From Perognathus longimembris pacificus (lineage: Eukaryota; Chordata; Mammalia; Rodentia; Heteromyidae), in the NCBI RefSeq assembly GCF_023159225.1, contig NC_063161.1:122798958-122862957 (forward strand): a DNA stretch of 64,000 nt. The letters run 5' to 3'. Of this stretch, positions 31,890 to 43,902 are shown one piece after another (the stretch's first letter is position 1; every line of letters starts with the position of its first letter). Under the pieces are notes generated by a model that was not told the origin of the DNA, did not search any database, and saw nothing but the letters and a program-made list of their open reading frames with translations. The translations under genes were made by a program, and so were the position numbers.

Positions 31890-33896
31890 TTTTTGTGATT
31901 TTTTTGATGAGCTTAAATGTAATTTAATGTAAACTGAGTTTCTATGGTGGTCATGAGGATGAGTCATTGTTACTATACAAACACAACTTGGTACTTGTAA
32001 TTTGGCAAATAAGATCATAAACACATTTACATGAATAGGTCACTCCTACACTACTGAAGTGCAAAGAAATACTGGAAGAAAATCCTTGTTTAGTTTACAT
32101 ATGTAAGATTACACAGACACACATACATACATATATCTTATGCTGAAGAAGTCAATAGTAAAAATTCATCTCACTTAAACACTGGTAAAGTGTGTATGAG
32201 TCTAGGTAGTTCATAGTCCCACCTACTATTATTCAAGAATTGTATTAAATTGGTTGCTGTTTCCCAAATGAGACATACTATAGAAAAACAAAATAGGCTG
32301 CTTTCATCTCTCTGTCAAGAGCAGTAAACTGGGGCCACACTGATGTAGATTAATAGTTTGTGTTAGTCGTATTCTGAGTGAGGGAGCAAAGAGAGTAGAG
32401 TCTTTTCACAAAATTCTAAAAGTAAAACATAACAATATGTAAAAAACTCCTAACAAGCAATAGCTCAGAAGAGAAAAGAAAAAGAGAAAGAGAAAGAAAA
32501 AGAGGCAGAAGAGAAAGAGAAAGAAGAGTTTATCCACTTACACTTGTTACTGACAATCAGTCATGGGTCTTAGCATCAGTAGGTACCATTATTTCTTTAT
32601 TTTCACAGAACATTTTCCCCCTAGGAAGGCTTCGAGCTAGGTGTTTCAGGGTGAGGGGGATGGGAGAAAGAAGACAAAGGAGTGTATTGTGAATCTATTA
32701 GCTATAATGAACAGGAACTAAGAAGCAGACACTGTCATATAACATAAATTACAATCTAAATGAGATATTCATATTTATATAAGCAGTATCTCAGGCACTC
32801 TAAGCTAAGTTCTTGGGAAGAAAGTCTTCCAAATGCCATTCATACCACCAGGGATAATTGCAGAACTGGAAGCATCCATGTGCCATTTCTGGGAAGAGTG
32901 GATTGGGTTTTAATTTTCAGTTTGACTTACATGCTGTTGTCATATCATGGAGTCTCCAGTTGCAGTTTTGCAGCCTAGTTTTTCTTGGCTTATTTTAGAA
33001 TCACAGAAAGAGTAAGCTTGCAAATCTTTTAATAAGGCAATTACATTCAGACAAAGATTAGATCTCAGTGGCACAATAGATCTTTGCTATATTATTCAGT
33101 ATCTTTTTGATATTCCACTGTCACTAGACAAAGCTGTGAATAGTAATGTGACAAGTCTATTCAGAAGACAACAATGAGGGTTTCCTTAATTGTGTTCACT
33201 TGTATGCCACACAAACCCTCACTTAATTTTTTTTGCCTGTTTTGAAAAAGCAGAAAGAAAATATCATTTAGAGTCACAAAAAACACTACTGAATTTACCC
33301 TTGAAATCTGCATTTTATATTTGTAAAACAAAAATGTTGAGATATTCAATCATTTCATTTTTTATTTGGTAAAGATATCTCATGATTCAAAAATGTCAGT
33401 CTTAATATAGAAATAAATTACTTGGTATGAAAAAGGAACAAGAATTCATCAGAATCTAAAGATTTGTTTAAAAATATGTGCTTAGGGTGATAAGGCATAG
33501 ATATGAAAAAAATCACATGTTGATTTGTAATGCTTGCTAATGAAAAGAAACCTTAGGCGAGTAAAATTACTTTATTTCCCCAATATTCCCTTCTCCTCAC
33601 CTTAAAATTTTAAAAAATTATATTCTAATGGAAACTTAAGATATATGGTCAATCTTAGAAAACTGTATTTAATATATCAGCTTATTTGGGAAAAGGAAAT
33701 AATGTCCATAAGACAGCATTATGTTAATTTTATTTGTAAATTAATATAAATTGGTATATGGCACTTACCTTCATTGTCCCTAATTGGAGTTATATGGCTG
33801 ATCTATAACTTTTGCTATTTGAGTGAAAAAACATTAGTTTAATTTTAAGCTAATGTGCAGACAGGGTTAATTATACTCAAAAGATCTACTGACGAG
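31890..33896. other. Unique AT-rich DNA, no gene seen
   Basis: About 2 kb with only a GA-rich simple stretch at 32470-32530. No exon supported. Confidence 0.55.
32470..32530. repeat. GA-rich simple sequence
   Basis: Degenerate GAAAGA / GAGAAA purine run. Confidence 0.85.
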
Positions 33897-33923
33897 TAGA
33901 AATGAGCCACGGGCTCATTTCTA
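33897..33923. repeat. 12-bp perfect hairpin with 3-bp loop
   Basis: tagaaatgagcc (33897-33908) and ggctcatttcta (33912-33923) are perfect reverse complements around 'acg'. The right arm overlaps the 'ggctcat' of the SINE that follows. Confidence 0.95.
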
Positions 33924-34113
33924 TTTACTCAGGAGGCTGAGATTTGAGGTTTGAAGCCAGTCTGGGCAGGAAAGTTTGTGAGATTTTTATCTCAATCACC
34001 CCAAATCCAGAAGTGGAGCTGTGGTTCAAGTGGTATAGAGCTTGCCTTGAACTCAGGGACAGAGCCCAGGTTCTGAGTTCAAGCTCCAGGACTGGCACTA
34101 AAAGAAAAAAAAA
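33912..34113 (+). mobile_element. B1-Geo-type SINE, 5' end altered
   Basis: From 'tactcaggaggctgagat' through linker and right monomer ('gttcaagtggtatagagc') to an A-rich tail. The start of the head is replaced by the small hairpin. Confidence 0.88.
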
Positions 34114-34163
34114 ATAACCTGAAGGAGAAATGGAGTCTGATTTAGTGGAAAAGTATTGGGTTC

Positions 34164-34176
34164 CTCTGTCTCTGTC

Positions 34177-34207
<31 letters not shown>

Positions 34208-34211
34208 GTGT
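34164..34211. repeat. (TCTG)n / (TC)n simple repeat
   Basis: Tandem TCTG units passing into TC units, on the tail side of a reverse ID-like scrap. Confidence 0.93.
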
Positions 34212-34283
34212 AGGACTAGAAATAAAATTCATAGACTTATGCATGCAGGAAAGTGCTCTACCACTGGGTAGCCTTAGCTTCTA
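34212..34283 (-). mobile_element. ID-like SINE monomer
   Basis: 'atgcatgcaggaaagtgc' and 'tctaccactgggtagcc' resemble a reversed ID-type head. Confidence 0.55.
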
Positions 34284-34613
34284 ATATCCCAAGTAATGCA
34301 TTTTTGTATTTTTTTCCCAAGCAACTGCATCATTTTATTAACGTGGTAATATTTTTCCCCAAAATTAATCTTGACAGAGTTTTGACCTATACTATCTAAA
34401 ATAGTAGATCTATTGCTCAGATTTATAGCTTGACAACAAATGAAACTTGAAAATACCTCTTCACTGCCCAATTTAGGGACCATTGCAGACTGTCCCACAT
34501 TTTCATTTCACAGGTCATCAAAAGGTCCTTAGAAAATATCTTTCATTTATGACTCAACCTTCTAAAATGCATAGAAGTTTTACATCGACTTGTCCAGAAT
34601 ATCAAGATCTTTT
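34284..34613. other. Unique AT-rich DNA, no gene seen
   Basis: No repeat or coding signal recognised. Confidence 0.5.
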
Positions 34614-35165
34614 TTAAAAAATTAATTATTTTTTTATTTATTGTTGAAGTGATGTACAGTGGGGTTACAGTTTCATACATAAGGCAGTGAGTATATTTCT
34701 TATCAGACTTGTTACCTCCTCCCTCATTTTTCTCTCACCTTCCCCTCTCCCTAGTTTTGTCATCTCCCCCTTGAGATGTACAGTTGATTTGCAGCATGTT
34801 GTCTTGTAAATATTGCTGTTGCATTGCCTTACTTTGTACCCTTTGTTTCTCCATTTTGATGTTCCCTTACCTTCCCAAGTTTTGATAAATGTATATACAA
34901 TACCCATGGTACCAAAATCAGTTACAATGACATCAGAGGTAAAACCCTCAGGCAGAAAGACAAAAGAAAAAGGCATAATTTCACATGATGCATTGAAAAT
35001 AACAACAATAATGATAATCCACTTATATCCATAAGTTGGAGCTCATTTCACTTAGCATCATCTTATGTGTTCATATGTACTAGCTATTGTGATCTTCTAG
35101 GACTATCCTAGACATGTACTAATTATTACCAATGAGGAAAACCATAGTCTGTTTCTTTGAGCCTG
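34614..35165 (-). mobile_element. L1 3' end (5'-truncated copy)
   Basis: Reverse L1 3'UTR: 'agtgatgtacagtgggg', pyrimidine tract (34712-34772), 'tgcagcatgttgtcttg', then 'ttcacttagcatcatc' from further upstream in L1. Same type as 29237-29592. Confidence 0.92.
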
Positions 35166-35585
35166 GCACCATGATCTCATGTTCTATTCTATATTCCATG
35201 CCAAATAAATCTGAGTTTAGTTTTCCAAATAAACTTACCAGACAAGACACATTAGACAATGTATCATATAAATACATTTTGAACAATATACATTTCTCCT
35301 CCTTAGGTCTCATATGGAAACTAAAGTATTCAAATCAAATAGCACTATCCTCCACTTTTTCCTTGAATTAACCACTCTTGTTTAGATTTGGCACAGCCAC
35401 ATTCCAAGTTGAAGTCTGGTGTCTTCAACAGTTGCTGCATCTAATTTTTTCTAGAATAAATGCCTCTTTCAGCACTTGCAGGTTCCAAGAACTCAACTCT
35501 GCATTTCACATCATACACAGACCATAATTTCCAAGAAGCACTCAAGTCACACACAGGAAAAAGCCAAGCAACTCAAAATTTAGAA
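35166..35585. other. Unique AT-rich DNA, no gene seen
   Basis: No repeat or coding signal recognised. Confidence 0.5.
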
Positions 35586-35586
35586 C

Positions 35587-35836
35587 TAGCCAGGCACCCG
35601 GGGCTCATACTTACAATCCTAGCTACTCATGAGGCTGAGATTTGAGGATCATGGTCCAAAGCCAGCTCAGGCAGGAAAGTCTATGTATGACTTTCATCTG
35701 TAATTATCAAAAAGCTGAGAATGCAGTTGTGGCTTATGTGGTAGCTTTGAGCTCATTTGACAGTGCCCAGGCACTGAGTTCAAGCCCCAGAAAAGGCACA
35801 AATCAAACAAATGAACAAAACAAAACAAACAAAAAA
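35587..35836 (+). mobile_element. B1-Geo-type SINE
   Basis: 'agccaggcacccggggctc' head, 'tctgtaattatcaaaaagc' linker, right monomer with a gap, and an A-rich CAAA tail. Confidence 0.9.
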
Positions 35837-36357
35837 TACCCTTAGAAATAACTGCCAAAGCTTAGGGACAGACTTGATCACTATAAGAGCTTCCAATCAG
35901 GCCCTAATTCCTGTATCTAAGGGCAATTTCCAGATGAAATGACTTTTCCAAACAAAACATTTACAATCAGACACATTTTGAGGCTATCAATCACAGAACT
36001 TAGCAGAATGTGGTTTAAGGACAGAGAACAGAGTAAAAAAACAAAAAGCAAAACAAAACAACAACAAAATAAAATGAAGCAAAAAGTTCTGGTTTCAGCA
36101 TCTCCCTAGGGTCAGTCTATCTCCTTCTCTCTCCCAGGATTCATTACCTGAAAACCCCCATGCTGCTCTCTTCAAAGATCTCTGCCTTCTCTCTTGGCCC
36201 TATCTGCTATATAAGTATCACCAACCACCCTCTCAGCTCCTGCACCTTGATTGTGTTCTGTTCATGAAGCACTTGTGCCCCAGTTTTGGGGTATCCTCAC
36301 TCATCTGCTCCAATTGCTGCCTCTGCCAGCTCCACAGCTGTCAACGTAAATTAACTT
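35837..36357. other. Unique DNA, no gene seen
   Basis: Somewhat less AT-rich than its surroundings near 36110-36340. Not recognised as a repeat family or exon. Confidence 0.45.
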
Positions 36358-36364
36358 TGTGTGT

Positions 36365-36430
<66 letters not shown>
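36358..36430. repeat. (GT)n microsatellite
   Basis: About 35 GT units with two TA interruptions; it replaces the poly(T) expected at the tail of the adjoining reversed SINE. Confidence 0.97.
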
Positions 36431-36633
36431 TCTGGGGCTTGAACTCAGGTCCTGGGCTCTTTTTGCTAAAGATTATCACTCTCCCTCTGAACCACAGTTG
36501 TATTCCTAGCTTTTTGGTGGTTAGTTGGAGTTTCACTGACTTTCTTGCCTGGGCTGGCTTTGAACTATGAACCTCAGATCTCAGCCTTCTAAATAGCTAA
36601 GACTACAGGTGAGAACCACTGGTGCCTGGCTCC
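36431..36633 (-). mobile_element. B1-Geo-type SINE with GT tail
   Basis: Reverse right monomer ('ggggcttgaactcagg'), linker ('ggtggttagttggag') and head ('cctcagatctcagcc', ending 'ggtgcctggc'). Confidence 0.9.
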
Positions 36634-36889
36634 AAGTAATGTTTTTATTTTACAGTTTCACGTAATCTCTCTGCATCCATTTTCTTTTGAGTGAAACAGA
36701 GGTGTTTGGGGAATGGGCAGATTAGAAAAGTAATGAGGATTTCCTCTATGTTTTTCTGAAGTACTTTCAAGGTTTCAGTCTTAACATTAACATCTCTAGT
36801 TTTTTTTTTTTTTAAACAACAACAATAGGGTGAGAGGGATGTAGTTTCAGTGTTCTGCATGTTCGGTGTTCTCTTTGTTATTCACCCCT

Positions 36890-37310
36890 GCAGGAAAATG
36901 AAATTTGTCATTTCAGAAAAGTGGAAAGGACTAGGGATCATGTTCAATGAGAGAAGTCAAGCTCAAAAAACCAAATACCTCATGTTCTTGTTCATTTGTG
37001 ATGTAGGTCTAAAATGATGATGATGATAGTGACAATAATGGGACATGGATGTAAAAATAAAGTTCTCTTGGGATGGGAAGAGGAAAGGAAAAGATATTAA
37101 TGAGTGATTTTTTTCACTTATTAATTATTATGCTGTCTGTACATTACAGATTTCTACATGCATAGTGGTAGACGAAAGGGAGGAAGGAATGGAAGTACAA
37201 AGGAGGGCGTGAAATGGTTCAACATATATTGTGCCTAGGTATGAGATTATCCCAACACAGTCTCTTTGTGTAAATATATACTAGTTCACAATAACAAGAG
37301 CTGATGATAA
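36890..37310 (+). mobile_element. Old L1 3'-end relic
   Basis: 'aatttgtcatttcag', 'gagaagtcaagctc' and 'ctcatgttcttgttcattt' follow the L1 region after ORF2; a long diverged 3'UTR seems to follow to about 37310. End points are approximate. Confidence 0.6.
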
Positions 37311-37904
37311 AATACCTGCACATATAAAAGCCTTACAAGTGTCCTCTAACACAATAAATACAGAATATGCAGGAAGGTCCTGAAATCACAGGGAATTATG
37401 GAAAATAATATGAATGAGATGAAGATTTGACACCAATAGTTAATCTCCAAAAGGTTTCCACAGAGAAACAAAAGAGATCCTTAAAAGACATTTAACAGCA
37501 GCAAACAGTTGTTAAATGGTATGACAAAACAGGACTTTATTAATTAGTCAACATTTTCTGAGAAATAGTTATTGTGTTAGTAGACTTACAAATTTTGATA
37601 TTCCTGGTGGAAGCAATTGACAGAGCTTTCTGGTTACTGAATAGCACTTGAAGGCATTTTGCTGTTTTGCACAAAGATAAAGAGTACATTCCAGAGAAAA
37701 TGTAGTAAGCCAGAGATGGATGAAGTTTTCCTACATAACTGAGATGTTTTCATAAATGATAATTGCAGTGATCTGGCGGCCTATAAAATCTGATATTGCT
37801 ACTGTAACCTATTGCTACTGTATTTCTCGGTAATTACCGGAAGCTGATCATTTGGTGGTTGCAGTCAAGAGAAGGCAGAGCACAAGAACTATAAAGAAAG
37901 TAGA
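37311..37904. other. Unique AT-rich DNA, no gene seen
   Basis: No repeat or coding signal recognised. Confidence 0.5.
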
Positions 37905-38200
37905 CCTGGGCATGTTGGCAAATGCCTATAGTTCTGGCTACTCAGAAGGCAGAGTTTGGAGGATTATGATTTGAGACTAGCTTTAGTGAAATGTTAGGGG
38001 CTTCTTACCTCTATAAATAAGACAGGGAGAATTCCCACCTGCAATTCCTGTAGTATAGAGGTTGACCAGAGTTGAAAGTAAGATACTTAAAAAAAAAAAA
38101 AAAAAAAGCGGAGAACAAGGCATGGGTTCCAGTGGAAAAGCCCCAGCCTTGCAAGATTCTGAATTTGAACCCTAATACCACTACTAAAACCCAAAAGAAG
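37905..38200 (+). mobile_element. Old B1/ID composite SINE
   Basis: B1-like head ('tgggcatgttggcaaatgcc'), a second diverged part, an internal A-run (38090-38107) and an ID-like tail ('gggttccagtgg', 'gaatttgaacccta'). Confidence 0.6.
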
Positions 38201-39434
38201 AATTATTAAGAAAATATGATTGATCTATGTGTACACATTCACAATCTTGCTAAAAGTACCTAAAAGAGTGTCAGATCCTTTTAAAGTTCCTTTTCTCTGC
38301 AAGCAATGTGGTTTAATTAGTCAAAAGCAAACTCTTACAAAGTCTAAGTTATTTTGTTGGCATCCTTAATACAGGTTTGTTACTCACATTCAATTTTCAC
38401 ACAAAATGTTTGATATTTACCATAAAAAATCTTAAATGTAAGTTTTCAGCATTACGTTTTACCTCTGCAGATTTTAATGAATAAATAAATTCTTTATTGA
38501 CTTTGGCTCCAATGGCAAGGCTACGTGACCTGGGGGATAACCAAATGTTGGCAGAACAAAAGTGAAAAATCAATCGCTATTGATTATTTAAACTCGGAAT
38601 TTCAGGGTACTCAAGCAGGATTTATTCTAAGCCAAGGCCCTGGAGGAAGCCTCTTTTGAATCTATCTGATTTGTAAACTGTCTCCAATACTTCGTCCTAC
38701 ATAGTTAATTTGCAATCAGAACTGCTGTTTTCAAAGAGGGCATCTGGTTTGCCGATGAAGTTTATGTAGTTCCTAAGATTTCTTTTTGTTCACATGCACT
38801 TCAGTGTCTTATCTTCCTCCTCTTACTTTTTGCCCTCTTGAATTCTGACCCTCTTCTTCAGATGCTGCTCCATGTCATTTTATTCCTGGACCTGTTAGCA
38901 AAGACCTGCTAGAAACCCCTGGGATGTTGCCTTATTGGATGGTGGAGGAGGGGAGCTGCCCATCAGATCTCCGCCAAACCAGAATGGCACATCATTCAAT
39001 TGAAAGCCAAGAGGGACTCAATTGGAAAGGAATGCACCATGCTTTTTGTGTATTGCATCTGCCTCTTGTGGGGCGGGGGAAGCAAGTTAAGAGGCAGCAC
39101 TTTCAGGAAAAAAAAAGCTGGCATATTTTGGAGGTGATTAAAGGAATGATTAAGAATTGGCACACTCACTCCATGGAAGTAGGCCTGATTTTGATTTTCT
39201 TTCTTTTTTTTTCCCCCACTACACTTAGAAATTGGCAGGTCTTAGATATCTGGCTCGACCTGCAAACTCTGGCAGGACCACTGTGAACTCAAAGAGAGTC
39301 TTTTTCCAAGATATTGGGATGAAAGGCTATACTATTCATTTCACCAACACACTATATTATACTGTAAGTTTAATTCTTATATGAGTTTAGTATAACATGT
39401 AGAAAGTTACTTTTGCAAGGTGAATATTAAAACA
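38201..39434. other. Repeat-poor unique DNA, possible conserved non-coding element
   Basis: About 1.2 kb without a recognised repeat. It includes homeodomain-like motifs ('aatcaatcgctattgatta' at 38570-38588). The 120-codon frame at 38924-39286 resembles no family I know. Conservation cannot be judged from one sequence. Confidence 0.35.
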
Positions 39435-39562
39435 CACCTTAAACCTTGCACCTGTGGCTCATGCTGGTGATCCTTGCTACTCAGGAGGCAGAGAGTTGAG
39501 GATCATTGTTGAAAGCGCTGGCTTGAAAGTCCAATTAACCACGAAAAAGCCAGATGGAGAGG
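39435..39562 (+). mobile_element. Truncated B1-Geo-type SINE
   Basis: 'cacctgtggctcatgctgg' head, a shortened linker ('ccaattaaccacgaaaaagc') and a scrap of right monomer. Confidence 0.8.
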
Positions 39563-39592
39563 TAGAGCAACAGACATTTGCTACACTATGCT

Positions 39593-39593
<1 letters not shown>

Positions 39594-39660
<67 letters not shown>

Positions 39661-39661
39661 T
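39594..39661. repeat. (TC)n(AC)n compound microsatellite
   Basis: About 24 TC units then 9 AC units. Confidence 0.97.
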
Positions 39662-40664
39662 TTTTACTGTAAAATTCAGGATCAGTAAAATTTTTAGGAC
39701 CTAGCATACAGTATCCTCTCAATAAATGTTTTCTTCCTTAATATTAGATAGTTTTTAATTAGACCACAAAAATATGAATTATATATGTAAGATTTGAACA
39801 TTCGAAATCTGAGCTTATTAGAAAAAGGTTAATCTCAATGCAGATGAGTTGCTACTGACACAGATAAAATTCTCTAATATTTTTTGTTTGTTTTTGGAGT
39901 GATATTGGACAATAGTGATCCCAGCCCACCAAGTGAGGTCAGCTTAGAGACAATGGAAGTGTATTGAGGAAACATCAAAAATGGCTAGGAAGCAAATGTT
40001 AATGTAGTTATATTCTGTAGCATGCTGTTGGAATTAATATACTTTAGCATGCTTGGAGCCTCTCAGAAAATGATAAAAACATTTAAAATTGTAAAAGGTA
40101 TATTTTGGAGGAAGTAGTTTTTGTTTACCATTATTGTCACATCTTTATAACAATTAAGTAACAGCAACAGTTAACTACTATCATTTATCATGTCCAATTA
40201 TTATTAACTCATACTAATAATTATGGTTAATAAAAAATCTTCCCAACGTAACACTAAATGGGACTAGAATATCTTTGTGATTTCTTTCATTTTAAAGTGT
40301 TGGAATTTGTTCATTTTGCAGATTTTATTGTAAAACAAATACCACAGATGAGCCTTCAAGATGACACATATTTAAGAATAAAGCACATTTTCAGTGAATG
40401 GTTACAAGGAAAACAAGAATTATTAATCTGGGCTGTGCTTGTTCTTCTGATGGTCTTTATTTTCTTGACTAGATGGAGTTTTCTTAGAGTTATTATAGCT
40501 ATTATGGCCTCATGCATTTCAATTTTGAAAATTATGTTTTTAATCAGAGTTCTAGCTTAGATAATATTTTCATAGAATATAGTGCTTGGTAAATTTCAAA
40601 GGAAGGATCTTCTCAATGAATGTTTCAAAATAGAGGAAAATTCACTTAAAAATTTCAAATGGGC
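39662..40664. other. Unique AT-rich DNA, no supported gene
   Basis: Contains a 100-codon frame at 40258-40560 with a long hydrophobic second half. I recognise no family and treat it as chance (see findings). Confidence 0.45.
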
Positions 40665-40942
40665 TGATTGTGATGGTAATCCCATAATCCCAGCTACCTG
40701 TGGAATAGCCTAAGGAAAATATTAACCAGGTTGGTATCAACTAGTTAGCTAGGTATAGTGATGCACACCTGTCATCCCATCTATATTGGAGATATAGATA
40801 AAAAATCATAATCTGTAGCCAGCAGTGGGCAAAAAAAATGAGCACCCATCCAAATATCACAGAATAAAGGGCTAGATATATGGCTAAAGTGGCAGAGCAC
40901 CTTACTAGCAAGGTTCTGTGTTCAAAATAGTACTGCCAAAAG
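40665..40942 (+). mobile_element. Old B1/ID composite SINE
   Basis: Two B1-like heads ('gtaatcccataatcccagc', 'gatgcacacctgtcatccc') followed by an ID-like unit ('gtggcagagcaccttac') and an A-rich tail. Confidence 0.6.
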
Positions 40943-41360
40943 AAAAAAGAAAATTACTTGCTCTTCCTGAGAATCAAAAGTTTTCAAAGACAGAGAAAGA
41001 AGCAAGGGAAAATCAAACCCATAGGGATGTATATGAGTGTCTAGAGATGCAGATATAGAGAAAAATTCCCATTAATGAGAATTCCATTTGCCTTGAGATG
41101 GTACTGTTTACTCAGTACAGTTCTGTTCCATATCATAATGGAGTAGGAATCATTCTTTGTTTACAAAATGCGCTTGATAATCAGTTACTCATGACTTAGG
41201 GACTATTTAAATGCGGTTTAGAGAAACTGAAGTATGTAGCAGTTTTCATTAAAATAGCTTAAGTTCCTTATGTCAGTCTTTCCTCTTTTTCTTTACAGAT
41301 TCTAAGAAAAGTAGATTGAGCCTTTATATTTAACATTTTGCATTAGTAGTAAAAAATGAT
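40943..41360. other. Unique AT-rich DNA, no gene seen
   Basis: No repeat or coding signal recognised. Confidence 0.5.
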
Positions 41361-41436
41361 CCTTGGGTAGTTATGTAACTCAGTGGAGTATACCCACAAG
41401 ACTCTAGGATTGATTCTTAGTTCTGGAAAAAAAAAA
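41361..41436 (+). mobile_element. ID-like SINE monomer
   Basis: 'cttgggtagttatgtaactc' and 'ctctaggattgattctt' resemble an ID head with A and B boxes, ending in an A-run. Confidence 0.6.
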
Positions 41437-41624
41437 TCAAATGCCACAATGAAGTTGTGGTTTCATTAATAAAAGGTGAGGATGGCTCAACAAATATGAA
41501 TTTATAAAAGTAACAAATTTGGGTGAGCTGAGTTGCATATTTGTGATTTCACATAGACCAATTCGATAGGACAGAGGACCCTAAAGTAAGTCCACACAAG
41601 ACAGCCATCTGATTTTTTTTTACA

Positions 41625-42212
41625 AAGGAGCAAAGAAACATAGGTTGCATGAGTTCCTTCATTTGTCATAACAAGAATGTGCCTATAAATCTACAAGTTA
41701 AACACACTGGATTAGTAAAACACAAAAAAATACACTTGGACAACATAAATTATACAGAACTCTCAACATTCACAAAATGAGACCCAAGGAGGATATTCTT
41801 AGGAGAAGACCACAGAGGCACAATAGCTACGTGCATGTGATCATATAAAATGATTTATCAAAATGAACTCCAAGAAATAGAAACAAGAGTTTTTTTTCTT
41901 TCCTTTGTTGTTGTTTTTGTGTTCTGTGCCTTTTGTCTTGCTTGTGAGTTATGTTTTTTTGTGAAGGTTAAGGGGCCACAGAAATGGTGGGACAAAGGGT
42001 GAACAGATGCAGCAGTAACATTCACTAAACACCATGTTGAAAATTAACCATACAATTGTGGATGGAGACAGGAGGGAAACACTGGGAGAAAGTAGGGAAG
42101 GGGTGACGCTATTCAAAAAGAAATGTACTCAGTACCTGACTTATGTAACTGTACATGTGTAGCTTATGTAACACTGTATATAACCTTTACAATGACAATT
42201 AAAAAATAAAAA
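41625..42212 (+). mobile_element. Older L1 3' end
   Basis: Post-ORF2 sequence ('atcaaaatgaactccaag'), a T-rich stretch, 'ttttgtcttgcttgtgag', the polypurine tract (42062-42105) and 'gaaatgtactcagtacc' to the A-rich tail. Same older 3'UTR type as 51.1 kb and, more loosely, 61.0 kb. Confidence 0.88.
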
Positions 42213-42239
42213 ATACATATACCAGAGAAAAGGCAGACT

Positions 42240-42404
42240 TGATGTATTTTTGAGGTTGAGGTTTGATGCCAACCCGAGCAAGAAAGTCTGTGAGACTCTT
42301 ATCTTTAATTAACTACCAAAAAGCCAAATGTGGCCCAACTGATAGAATACTAACCTTGAGAACAAAAAGTTAGGGACAATGCAGACCTAACTAAGTTCAA
42401 CCAC
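42240..42404 (+). mobile_element. 5'-truncated B1-Geo-type SINE
   Basis: 'gcaagaaagtctgtgagac', linker 'ctttaattaactacc' and right monomer 'aactaagttcaacc'. Its tail merges with the CA-rich tract. Confidence 0.8.
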
Positions 42405-42441
42405 AGGTGCACGTGTATGCAACATGCACATGCACGTGCGT

Positions 42442-42474
<33 letters not shown>
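42405..42474. repeat. Alternating purine-pyrimidine tract with (CA)n
   Basis: 'gcacgtgtatgc' and 'catgcacgtgcgtgcac' pass into about 16 CA units. Alternating CG/CA DNA of this kind can adopt Z-form. Confidence 0.9.
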
Positions 42475-42476
<2 letters not shown>

Positions 42477-43696
42477 TTCAGCATCCATAGTACAGTAATG
42501 ACTTCTATGTGTCCTGAGTATCATGGTTTTTCTTCCTAAGTGGTCTCCTTAGAACTAACTATGTATTCATAGTCCCCAAGGGTCGATTGTATCTGCTCAT
42601 GTTTTATAACTTCATTGACCCGTCCAGATCCACTCTTCACTATTTTCTCTCTTGGTGAATGTCCTTTGGAAGATGACTTTTAAAATTTGCATCAATAGGA
42701 TTGCCTTCTTTCTGGCTTTATGTTGGTATTTCCTACAGGCAGTCATCTGCAGGAGAATGGTGGCTTGGCAGAAAGTAAGTTTCTCCCTGATTGCTTTCTG
42801 CCCTATCTCCGTTATGTTACTAGAGACTAACTACAACAGACCAGTGCTCCTTTAGTTACAGGCACTATGTTGGGGTTCAACCCTTCTCTCTCCTTCTTTT
42901 TATCATGCAGAATTGGGTAATAGTAACTAAAGCTTGCTGATGTTCATTATGCTTATCAACATTTTGGTAAATATACCACTTTGAGTTTGAAATCTGTATC
43001 CTACTGGAAGCCTGAATGATACACAGCTACAATAACAAATAATGTACCAACCTGCTCTACTCTAGACAGAACAAAGACAGAGAGTCTTAATTTTGGGAAT
43101 AATAACTAAGACACAAAGTAAAGATGCCAGGCACATGCATTTAAAACAAACACAAGTTAATACTGTCAAGTGGTTTAATAAATATGTGTGGATACAGAAT
43201 AGGGAGACTGAAATTTAGAGATGTCTATTCATGTCTAAAACTATGAATTTAGTACATTAAGCCTGAAGGCTTTTTGTACAAACAGTGCCCTTTATATATA
43301 TTGAAAATCTTTTTCCACAGTGGTATAATACATAATACCTAATTAAAAATGGAAGATCATCTTTAATATAAACAAATATATTACAAGAGTTTGACCTTAT
43401 GATGTTGGATGGCATGATGCTCTTGGATTTGATTTTGGAGTAATACATTGATTTGAAATTAAAATACTGGGAAATAGAAAATGGACTTTTGAGTAAAGAA
43501 CTTCTTAGGAAACGAACTTGAATAGTAGAGTTATTATCCATTTTGACAAGTGAAGTTATTAGATTTGTGCTGAATAGAATACGAACTCCAATATTCAGCA
43601 AAATCACACTTAATTTTGATGAAGCTTTTAAACAAGAGTTCCTAAAGAATACTTACAGTACAGTGAGATAAACAAACCAATTAAAAATATGGGGGA
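42475..43696. other. Unique AT-rich DNA, no gene seen
   Basis: Includes a 116-codon minus-strand frame (43257-43607) of AT-rich composition with no recognisable domain; not called. Confidence 0.5.
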
Positions 43697-43897
43697 GGGA
43701 GCTGGGAATGTGGCTTAGCTGTAGAGTGCTTGCCCATCATGCATGAAGCCCTGGGTTCTATTCCTCAGCATCACATAAACAGAAAAAGCTGAAAGTGCTG
43801 CTGTACCTCGTGGTAGAGTGCTAGCCTGGAGCATAAAGAAGCTAGAGACAGTGCTCAAGCCCTGAGTTTTCAAGCCTCAGGACACACACACACAAAA
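43697..43897 (+). mobile_element. IDL-Geo-type SINE
   Basis: 'gctgggaatgtggcttagc' left monomer, right monomer 'gtggtagagtgctagcctgg', and a tail turned into a short CA run. Confidence 0.9.
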
Positions 43898-43902
43898 ATG
43901 GG

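Noticed and set aside
38924..39286. 120-codon plus-strand frame as a gene
   Set aside because: No recognisable domain, no repeat-free conservation evidence, ordinary length for chance in a 64-kb window; no splice or promoter signals that I can support.
43257..43607. 116-codon minus-strand frame as a gene
   Set aside because: Ser/Ile/Lys-rich composition follows AT-rich DNA, no domain, no context.
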